Source: UBA7672 sp965229115 (lineage in GTDB: Bacteria; Pseudomonadota; Alphaproteobacteria; Caulobacterales; Hyphomonadaceae). From it: DNA of 64,000 nucleotides. This document shows positions 9,592 to 15,615 of the stretch, one piece after another. Each line of letters opens with the position of its first letter. Within the stretch, counting starts at the first letter, position 1. The position numbers were made by a program, and so were the translations under genes. Under the pieces are notes generated by a model. It had not been told where the DNA came from. It did no database searches and saw only the letters and a list, made by a program, of their open reading frames with translations. The stretch is from the NCBI GenBank assembly GCA_965229115.1, contig CBDDIR010000003.1, positions 4,030,001 through 4,094,000 of the forward strand, written 5' to 3'.

Positions 9592-10080
9592 ATGATCTGC
9601 AGAGGCCTCCGCCTGCTGGCGCCCGCATTGCTTATGGCGATCACGCCTCCTATCGTCTCTGCCCAGACCAAGAGCGCCTCCGTCATCGCGGCTGTGCCAC
9701 CCGAGGCGCAGGAGGCTGCGAAGGCGGTTGATGCGTTTCATGCAGCACTCGCCGCAGGCGATGGCGCGGCGGCGGCAGCGCTCTTGGCGGAGGATGCGCT
9801 CATCTATGAAGGCGGTCGTGCAGAGCGATCCAGAGCCGAGTATGTCTCTCACCACGCCAGTGCGGATGCAGCCTATGCGGCGGCTGTCCCGTCAAAGCTC
9901 ACGCAGCGCCGCGGTGTTGCCGACGGAGGCCTTGCTTGGATCGCCAGCGAAAGCCGGACGACCGGAATGTACAAAGACAAGCCGGTCGATCGTGTGACAA
10001 CCGAGACCATGATCCTGCGCAAGACGGCCGAAGGCTGGCGCATTACGCATGTCCATTGGTCGTCGCGCGCCGCAGCGTGA
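9592..10080 (+). CDS. Secreted NTF2/SnoaL-like (DUF4440-type) protein
   Basis: A 162-residue protein with a clear signal peptide (ending IVSAQ) followed by a single NTF2-like cone fold: helix AVDAFHAALAAGDGAAAAALLAEDALIYEGGRAERSRAEYVSHH, then strands ending in TTETMILRKTAEGWRITHVHWSSR. Such proteins often sit in copper or stress loci, but the ligand is unknown. It lies 30 bp after copB on the same strand with a purine-rich site before the ATG, so it probably belongs to that operon. A decayed second copy of its last 23 residues lies at 12781-12852. Confidence 0.85.
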   Translation: MICRGLRLLAPALLMAITPPIVSAQTKSASVIAAVPPEAQEAAKAVDAFHAALAAGDGAAAAALLAEDALIYEGGRAERSRAEYVSHHASADAAYAAAVPSKLTQRRGVADGGLAWIASESRTTGMYKDKPVDRVTTETMILRKTAEGWRITHVHWSSRAAA

Positions 10081-10084
10081 TCTG

Positions 10085-10345
10085 CGACTTGAATCGTTTC
10101 CATTCACGCCATTGGCCTTGAGCGTTCTGCAAGCAGCTCGAGTTTGCGGTACACGCAGGTCTTGGACGCCTTTGCTGACGCCAAGCGCTTCTGCGGCAGC
10201 GATCGTGGACAAGCCCTTGATAGATTGGAGTAGATGCTAATTCGAATACGTTGGCAGAGCAGAGCGACGATGGCGCGATCATATTTACCCTGCGGGGCCT
10301 CATTGCCATCATGGACATTTGCGGAAGCTCCCTTGTTCTGCAGTC
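10085..10345 (-). pseudogene. Decayed ECF sigma-factor gene remnant (region 4 and preceding linker)
   Basis: Reading the minus strand, 10085-10212 gives LSTIAAAEALGVSKGVQDLR ... LKANGVNGND, which aligns with the region-4 end of the intact sigma factor at 12859-13443 (LSQIAAGEALGISAKAVETR ... LRADGVDVYEP). The DNA up to about 10345 also matches the intact gene at similar spacing, for example the shared GATGGCGCGATC and GACATTTGC words. No continuous reading frame survives and the whole N-terminal half is missing. It stands tail-to-tail with the NTF2-like gene, as the intact sigma gene does with an NTF2 remnant. Confidence 0.75.
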
Positions 10346-10529
10346 TGGCCTTGCAGCTGCCAAAACCCCTCGGAGATCAACCCGTGCATGGCCCGTGAAG
10401 CTGGGACTTTTCTGCGATCTTAGCGCTTCAGAGTGCGCACAGCCTAGCAGCCTGATCGCCCAAAGGTCTCGACCACATCACGTGTGGCGCGAGAACTTGA
10501 TAGCGGCGCTCCTAGTCTAGCTGGAACAA
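10346..10529. other. Intergenic stretch with no recognisable gene
   Basis: No frame here looks coding on either strand. A plus-strand open frame crossing 10251-10520 is antisense to the sigma remnant and has no family features. The stretch separates that remnant from the end of the minus-strand nuclease-like gene and probably contains a junction of the insertion discussed in the findings. Confidence 0.4.
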
Positions 10530-11813
10530 TTAGATCAGCCGATGTGAAATCTCGGTAAGCGCGCTGAGATCCTTCGCAAATCGCGCAATTGCAACGCGGT
10601 GCTGTTCGAGTTCACTGTAAGGAAGGTAACGTACGTTGAGGTCCGCGATCCGACTAAAGGCTGGTCGTTGCAGTTGCGCCCGGACATCCCCCTCCCGGCT
10701 GTCCGGGGCCACAAGAAACAATGCCAAGGACGGATGAAACTCACCTGATAGAGCGAGGTCCAGCATGCGCACCACGCCGGAATAGATGGTTGTGGAGTGT
10801 TCGACCTCGAAGGCCGCAGTCACGCGATCGGTGACGGGGTCCAACCAGAGGACGTCGATCAAACGGATCGACTCCGCGCCCGCCCCGCTTGCAAGCGCTG
10901 GCGGCAGGTTATCGAGACAGCCTTCGCCCAGACGTGCGCCTTCATGCAGCCGATTGCGGTCGTTCGCTGCGATCCACACGCGATAGCCAAGCGCGAGCCC
11001 TAGATCTCGAAGCCAACACTGTATTTCAGTGTGAGTCCGGTCCGTCTCACGCTGGTGCGCCGCCGCCTTCTCGAATCTCGCCGCTTCAAGGCGGGCTTGT
11101 GCGAGCCGCTCCTCCCACTCCTGTTGAGACAGCATGTCGCTATCAGGTGGCGGCGCAGGGTATCGTCCGCATCCGACATCGAAAAGAAATCCTGCAACTG
11201 CGCCCAGGTCGTTCGACAGAAGGTCTCGGTATCTAGCGTTCAAAACAAGAAGATCTTCCCGCATGGCAAGATAGTGACTCCAGCTGCCCAGCTTAACTTT
11301 CGCGCCGCTGATCGCGTTGTACCCGTTGACAATGGCCGTGTTGAACGGAGGCGCATATGTGGGGTGCAGGAAGTAGATCAAATTCGCCACGGCCGGGCCC
11401 AGCCCTTTTATCTTCAGTTGGTCAATCGTTCGGATCCCGGCGAGAACTTCGGCGGCGCTTGAACAGCAGCTGCAGTGATGCAACAGGCGGCCGAACGCGC
11501 GCTGGTTAGCTGCGTTCTCGTAAATATCCGGAATGCGAAGTTTGGGCTTCCAAAGAAAGGCATGGTCAGCTCCTCTAAAAATCTGGCGCTGTTCGGCAAT
11601 TGAATGAACAATCGTTTCCAGTGACGAGCCTCGATAGGTGACGCCGAATTCGCCTGCAGCGATTTCCTCGACGACTTGGTTGATGCCCCGGCGGATCGAT
11701 CGAAAGTTCTTCAGCCGTTCGTCCCATAAGAACCAAGTTTGATAAGTTGCGGAAGGATCGTTACGCCACTGCTCGATTACCGCTCGAAGTCGATCTGGCA
11801 CGCCCACCCCCAA
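10530..11813 (-). CDS. Putative restriction-endonuclease-like protein (HhH-like plus PD-(D/E)XK-like domain)
   Basis: A 427-residue soluble protein. The N-terminal half contains a helix-hairpin-helix-like segment (IDQLKIKGLGPAVANLIYFLHP, about residues 130-150), as in DNA-repair or restriction proteins. A charged helical linker (LAQARLEAARFEKAAAHQRE) leads to a C-terminal domain with IRLIDVLWLDPVTDRVTAAFEVEH and STTIYSGVVRMLDL, which looks like a PD-(D/E)XK nuclease core (D, then E-x-E). Function is inferred from these motifs; no exact family is claimed. The longest frame starts with TTG at 11813; nearby GTG codons at 11807 and 11801 are alternatives. No methyltransferase gene is next to it. 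It looks less GC-rich than the copper genes around it. Confidence 0.65.
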   Translation of the reverse strand: MGVGVPDRLRAVIEQWRNDPSATYQTWFLWDERLKNFRSIRRGINQVVEEIAAGEFGVTYRGSSLETIVHSIAEQRQIFRGADHAFLWKPKLRIPDIYENAANQRAFGRLLHHCSCCSSAAEVLAGIRTIDQLKIKGLGPAVANLIYFLHPTYAPPFNTAIVNGYNAISGAKVKLGSWSHYLAMREDLLVLNARYRDLLSNDLGAVAGFLFDVGCGRYPAPPPDSDMLSQQEWEERLAQARLEAARFEKAAAHQRETDRTHTEIQCWLRDLGLALGYRVWIAANDRNRLHEGARLGEGCLDNLPPALASGAGAESIRLIDVLWLDPVTDRVTAAFEVEHSTTIYSGVVRMLDLALSGEFHPSLALFLVAPDSREGDVRAQLQRPAFSRIADLNVRYLPYSELEQHRVAIARFAKDLSALTEISHRLI

Positions 11814-11966
11814 AGATCTTCGGATTCTTTCGCAAGTTATCAGCTTGGGACAGAAGCGCTATAAGAAGCGAACACAAGCAAACGCATCCATGCGCTTGCT
11901 TAAACATGCCGGCTATCAATAACCTTCGATGCGCTGTCTGGCGCTAAAACGTTGGTGTATTCCGTT

Positions 11967-12464
11967 ATGGTCCAACTCACATCGCAGATAGTAACGGATG
12001 CCGCGCCCGAGCAGGTTTGGGGCGTGCTTACCGAATTTGATCGGTACGCGGAGTGGCATCCATATCAAACAATCAGCGGCAAGGCTGAACTTTTTGGCTC
12101 GATCCAAATACAGACGCGGTCGCTCGAAACCGACGAGATAATGGAGAGTGCGCGAGGGGTGATAATCACCTTCGACCGATGTCGTAAATTGCAGTTTTTT
12201 ACCGGCAGGCCGTTGCTCTTTTCGACTCGTCGGTTCTTCGAGCTAACACCAAGATTGGACGGGACGTCGATCACGCAGGGGATTCGCGTCGACGGAATTT
12301 TCGGCAGGCGGGCATTTTCTAAGCCTGAAAGCCTGAGTGGCCTCGAGATGTATTTGGACGCTTTCGAAGCAGGATTGACTCGTAGGCTTGTCAGCGGAGG
12401 AAGCGCAACCGGGCGCAGCGCAAATCGGCATGCACGGAGGGCGGCGAAGGCCACAAGGAAATGA
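11967..12464 (+). CDS. SRPBCC (START-like) domain protein
   Basis: A 165-residue protein with the SRPBCC/polyketide-cyclase-like fold: VTDAAPEQVWGVLTEFDRYAEWHPY at the start, central strands, and the C-terminal helix SLSGLEMYLDAFEAGLTRRL. The tail is strongly basic (SANRHARRAAKA). The start is taken at ATG 11967; TTG 11952 and GTG 11955 are in frame upstream. A paralogue with the same architecture and a closely similar tail (GNRHARRRREA) lies at 38207-38701. The ligand is unknown. It sits with the nuclease-like gene inside the duplicated NTF2/sigma segment and looks relatively AT-rich. Confidence 0.75.
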   Translation: MVQLTSQIVTDAAPEQVWGVLTEFDRYAEWHPYQTISGKAELFGSIQIQTRSLETDEIMESARGVIITFDRCRKLQFFTGRPLLFSTRRFFELTPRLDGTSITQGIRVDGIFGRRAFSKPESLSGLEMYLDAFEAGLTRRLVSGGSATGRSANRHARRAAKATRK

Positions 12465-12780
12465 TGAATGCCTCTAGAAAAACTCTTGCGCGCGTCTCGG
12501 CAGCGGGGGGGGGTGAGCGTTGGCCATAATTATTGACACCGCTGCTCTCAGCACTCTCCTGCATGAACAACGCTCGCCTTGAACAGCGACATACTCTTGA
12601 TCGTTATCGTTATCTCACACTCCCGCCGACGTCGCGCCGATCGACGTCTCTACTGGTAAGCGGCTCAAGCCGCGGGGAAGCCGTGCTGAGAGATTTTAGA
12701 TTGCGTCGGGCAGAAGCTACCGGGTCAAGCGTCACCACTGCAATAGGATCAACTCGGGCGATATTCTTACAACACAGACT
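12465..12780. other. Non-coding stretch between SRPBCC gene and NTF2 remnant
   Basis: No convincing gene. It contains an 8-G run at 12509-12516 and an open frame (12533-12784) without family features. It ends where homology to the NTF2-like gene resumes, so it probably holds the right-hand junction of the inserted segment. Confidence 0.4.
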
Positions 12781-12852
12781 ATGATCCTGCGCAAGACTGC
12801 CGAGGGCTGGCGCATCACGCAGATCGATTGGTTATCCCGCGGTGCGACCTAG
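12781..12852 (+). pseudogene. 3' remnant of an NTF2-like (DUF4440-type) gene
   Basis: These 72 bases encode MILRKTAEGWRITQIDWLSR plus three residues and a stop. They match the last residues of the intact secreted protein at 9592-10080 (MILRKTAEGWRITHVHWSSR). Nothing upstream continues the match. The remnant ends 6 bp before the stop of the intact sigma-factor gene, mirroring the order of the other copy. Confidence 0.8.
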
Positions 12853-12858
12853 GTCCGG

Positions 12859-13443
12859 TCAAGGTTCGTAGACATCGACGCCGTCCGCCCGTAGCGCCTC
12901 CGCGAGCAGCTTGCGCGCGCGGTAGACGCGGGTTTCGACCGCCTTTGCCGAGATACCGAGCGCTTCCCCAGCTGCAATCTGCGACAGACCCTCGAAGGCA
13001 GTCAGGAGAAGGGGTTCCTTCAGCTGGCTGGGCAGCGTGGCGATGGCGCGATCGAGGTTCGTCAGCGCGGTCTCATCGCCATCATCGACATTTGCCGAAG
13101 CCGCAGCATCCTGCGCCTGCGCGCTATCGAGTGATGTCGCGCCGTAGAAGAAACGGCGTACAGTGCGACGCCGGCCCCAGTCGCGGCACTTATTGAGGGC
13201 GATCCGACGCAGCCATGTCGCGGCCGGACGCGAAGGATCGTAACGGCCAAGCGCCTGCCAGGCCGAGACGAATGTTTCCTGAAGCAGGTCGTAGGCTTCA
13301 TCGGCATCGCCGACATACCGACGGATGAAGCGGTAAAGCGGCTCTTGGTAACGCTGAACAATGATGTTGAAGGCGGAACGGTTGCCTTTGACGGCGCGTG
13401 CAGCAAGCGCAGCGTCGCTGTCGTCGGGGCGTGTCGCGTTCAT
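12859..13443 (-). CDS. ECF-type RNA polymerase sigma factor (CnrH-like position)
   Basis: A 194-residue group IV sigma-70 factor. Region 2 is visible at about residues 25-95 (FNIIVQRYQEPLYRFIRRYV, DEAYDLLQETFVSAWQ, WLRRIALNKCRDWGRRR), and region 4 at about 130-185 (LPSQLKEPLLLTAFEGLSQIAAGEALGIS, then VETRVYRARKLL). The start overlaps the stop of the CnrX-like gene by ATGA. The order on this strand is membrane protein, CnrX-like sensor, sigma factor, exactly that of cnrYXH, so it is probably released on metal sensing. Targets cannot be read directly. Confidence 0.93.
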   Translation of the reverse strand: MNATRPDDSDAALAARAVKGNRSAFNIIVQRYQEPLYRFIRRYVGDADEAYDLLQETFVSAWQALGRYDPSRPAATWLRRIALNKCRDWGRRRTVRRFFYGATSLDSAQAQDAAASANVDDGDETALTNLDRAIATLPSQLKEPLLLTAFEGLSQIAAGEALGISAKAVETRVYRARKLLAEALRADGVDVYEP

Positions 13444-13880
13444 TCGGGATCGGCGGTCAGCGCCTGGCCAATCTTGTCATCAAAGAGCCGGCGTTGATCG
13501 GGCGTCAGGACCTTTCGCATGGCGAAAACGTGTTCGATAGTTTCCGTTTGCAGCGCGCCCATGGCGTCGTGGAAATGGTGGACCGCCGCCTCGACAGCGG
13601 GACCAGCAGTCTCACTCTCGCGGATAGCGGCGGCCAGCTCCGCGTTGGCTTGCCGCATCTCCCCTTCAAGCGCCTTCTGGCGCGTCGCAAAAGCCGCCTC
13701 CAGGGCTTCCAGATCACGTTCCTGGTCGGCCGTTAGCGAAAGTTGTTCATGGACCACGGAGTGCAGGGAGTGATCGTGAACCGGGGTCGTCAGAAGCTGG
13801 TGACCGAGCCACATGCCGCAAATGCCCGCTGTAAAAGCGAGAACGATCGTGACAATCGCGCTTCGAAGAGAGACCTTCAC
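13440..13880 (-). CDS. CnrX/ZraP-like periplasmic metal sensor
   Basis: A 146-residue membrane-anchored periplasmic protein: one N-terminal membrane helix (residues 8-30), then a four-helix hairpin fold. Candidate ligands match the CnrX pattern: His residues in HDHSLHSVVHEQLSLT (about 36-46), Glu in the following helix, and H-x3-M (EHVFAM, about 119-124) just before RKVLTPDQRRLFDDKI. It would sense periplasmic metal and control an anti-sigma partner. GTG start, overlapping the upstream gene by GTGA and the sigma gene by ATGA. The metal (Ni/Co in classical CnrX) may differ here because neighbours are copper genes. Confidence 0.85.
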   Translation of the reverse strand: MKVSLRSAIVTIVLAFTAGICGMWLGHQLLTTPVHDHSLHSVVHEQLSLTADQERDLEALEAAFATRQKALEGEMRQANAELAAAIRESETAGPAVEAAVHHFHDAMGALQTETIEHVFAMRKVLTPDQRRLFDDKIGQALTADPE

Positions 13881-14152
13881 CCCGAATGTCCAAGCAAAGT
13901 CGAGGGCGCAAGCTCAGACCAGACCGCGAAGGGCGATTTCGTTGGGGCGACAGCCGAAGCGGTCGAAGCGCTTACGAATGCGCCGCCGGTGACGAGGAGA
14001 GCGACAGCCGCCGCCCGCAGCCGCCACGTCTGACCGTTGAGCGCGGCGCGCTCCGAAAGCCGCTCGGTGATTCCTGCCGTGACCTCGTCAAGTCCGTGGT
14101 CGAGCGGCTGGTGCCGAAGCTTGGCGAGCATATGTTCAAGGGCAGGCGACAT
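13877..14152 (-). CDS. Small single-pass membrane protein, candidate anti-sigma factor (CnrY-like position)
   Basis: A 91-residue protein with a soluble N-terminal part (about 45 residues, LAKLRHQPLDHGLDEVTAGITERL) and one membrane helix (LRAAAVALLVTGGAFVSASTASA, about 45-67), then a short periplasmic tail. It is the first gene of the three-gene unit with the CnrX-like sensor and ECF sigma factor. Size, topology and order match CnrY, which holds CnrH at the membrane. Sequence similarity to CnrY cannot be judged by eye, so the role is inferred from context. Confidence 0.6.
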   Translation of the reverse strand: MSPALEHMLAKLRHQPLDHGLDEVTAGITERLSERAALNGQTWRLRAAAVALLVTGGAFVSASTASAVAPTKSPFAVWSELAPSTLLGHSG

Positions 14153-14255
14153 GCCGATCTCCCGTTAAGTCCGTCCCTGCGAGTGTATACGCAATCGCGT
14201 CGGAATTCACGCAGAGAGTGCTGAGCCGCGAAAAACCAGCGTCAATCTCAAGGAG

Positions 14256-14261
14256 GGTTCC
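14256..14261 (-). promoter_or_regulatory. Possible ECF-type -35 element before the cnrYXH-like unit
   Basis: On the minus strand the hexamer GGAACC lies about 105 bp before the start of the anti-sigma candidate. GGAAC is the commonest ECF sigma -35 core. No clear -10 (CGTC-like) is seen at 15-17 bp, so autoregulation by the encoded sigma factor is only a suggestion. Confidence 0.25.
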
Positions 14262-14304
14262 AATCGACGGATATGCCCTGAGGCTGCTCAAATCCGCCCG
14301 ACAT

Positions 14305-15153
14305 CTATTCGACCGGGGCGCCGATCGTCGTTGCTGCGGACACCGCGACGATCGCCGTCGCAAACAGCGCCGCTTCAAGGCCCAGCGTTGTGCGTAGCCA
14401 TCCGCGGCCAGTCGCCGGTTCAGCTGCGACCTTGGCCGTGATGATCTGCTTGTTGAGCGCCCCGAGACCCATCGCGATAACGCCGACCGCAAGCTTGCCA
14501 AGGAGGAGAAGACCATAGGTGGTGCCGAAGAGTTTTTCTGGCCCGCCAGTCATAATCCAGGCAAGCCAAACGCCAAGGCCCACCAGGACCGGGATCGCCG
14601 CGATCGCGATCAGGCTGAACCGGTTGAGCCGCGCAAGAAGCTGCTCGTCCGACAGCGCCTTGGAGGGATAAAGGCTAAGGGGCGCCGCAATCCAGAAGCC
14701 TGCAATAAGGACGTGCGCCGCGACCATGGCCGGCGCGAGGCCGGGATCAGCCAAGCCTTGCGAATGACCGGTGAGACCAAAGCCGGCGCTCAACATGATC
14801 GCGCCAAGCGCCGCCACGGCCCGTGACCCGAACCAAACGCCAAACGTCGCGGCGAATGCACCCAAAACGACCAGGAGGGTCGCGTCGCCAAGCGCCATCC
14901 ACGCCAGCGGCATCAACTCTGTGTCTAAGGGATTTGAACCATCCCCCATTTGCGCGATCAGGATACCGAGGCGGACGGCGGCGAAGACCCCGAGGCCCAG
15001 GCTCGCGACCGCAATGCGCAAACGGAGGCTCTTGAACGCCTCGCGCTCCAAGACGCCGGAAGCGGCATGGAGCGCGAAACCAATTGTCAGAAGGGCAAAT
15101 AGATTGAAGCCGATCCGGTCGGCGAACTGCAACAATGACAGCTCCCCGGTCAT
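14305..15153 (-). CDS. copD: Copper-resistance inner membrane protein CopD
   Basis: A 282-residue inner-membrane protein with about eight hydrophobic helices. Typical CopD features are the long helix ALGAIMLSAGFGLTGHSQG, the segment APAMVAAHVLIAGFWIAAPLSLYPSK with conserved His, and the C-terminal GLLLLGKLAVGVIAMGLGALNKQ. CopD works with periplasmic CopC in copper uptake or tolerance. It follows copC at a 4-bp gap in the same orientation, downstream of the Cu(I) ATPase, so all three may be co-transcribed from the CsoR-controlled promoter near 18.1 kb. Confidence 0.9.
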   Translation of the reverse strand: MTGELSLLQFADRIGFNLFALLTIGFALHAASGVLEREAFKSLRLRIAVASLGLGVFAAVRLGILIAQMGDGSNPLDTELMPLAWMALGDATLLVVLGAFAATFGVWFGSRAVAALGAIMLSAGFGLTGHSQGLADPGLAPAMVAAHVLIAGFWIAAPLSLYPSKALSDEQLLARLNRFSLIAIAAIPVLVGLGVWLAWIMTGGPEKLFGTTYGLLLLGKLAVGVIAMGLGALNKQIITAKVAAEPATGRGWLRTTLGLEAALFATAIVAVSAATTIGAPVE

Positions 15154-15157
15154 GATC

Positions 15158-15514
15158 CTATTGGCCCGTCACCACGAAAGTGACAGCGCCTGGCATTGCA
15201 TGCCCGTCCTTGCCCATCGACTTCCACGATAGCGTATAAGACCCTTTGGAAAGCTGCGGCAGCGGTATTGTAAACTCCTTGGCGGACGTCTTCGATGGCT
15301 TGAAATCTACCGCGATCATCTTCTTGTCGGCTGTCATCAGCATAAAGTTGGTGATGGCGCTCTCTTTCTCGAACGTCACTTTGAAGTCAGCCGGCGCCTG
15401 CGCGAAGCTGGCTTTGTCATGGATGCTGGTTTCCACCATTCCGCCGTGTGCGAAGGCGGGCGATGCGCCCAGAAGCGCCGCCGCGAGCACGGCCGTCAGA
15501 AGCTTGTTTCTCAT
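15158..15514 (-). CDS. copC: Periplasmic copper-binding protein CopC
   Basis: A 118-residue protein with signal peptide (ending SPAFA). The mature protein starts with His, as required for CopC's N-terminal Cu(II) site (HGGMVETSIHDKASF), and keeps the C-terminal motif LSWKSMGKDGHAMPGAVTFVV. A good ribosome site (GAGGAG) precedes the ATG. It lies between the P-type ATPase gene and copD, all on the minus strand. The classic Met-rich Cu(I) loop is weak; MLMTADKKM is the best candidate. Confidence 0.93.
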   Translation of the reverse strand: MRNKLLTAVLAAALLGASPAFAHGGMVETSIHDKASFAQAPADFKVTFEKESAITNFMLMTADKKMIAVDFKPSKTSAKEFTIPLPQLSKGSYTLSWKSMGKDGHAMPGAVTFVVTGQ

Positions 15515-15615
15515 GTCCTACTCCTCAGTTGGCCCGCTTGTCCGTTACGGCGGAGGGCAATATTGATACGCGGCTCCGGGCCGGACCCCTCAGGCGGGGG
15601 CTGCCCTTTGAATCG

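Noticed and set aside
10251..10520. 89-residue plus-strand open frame
   Set aside because: Lies antisense to the sigma-factor remnant; the apparent frame follows from homology to the intact sigma gene's opposite strand.
12533..12784. 83-residue open frame before the NTF2 remnant
   Set aside because: Not in frame with the remnant and without family features.
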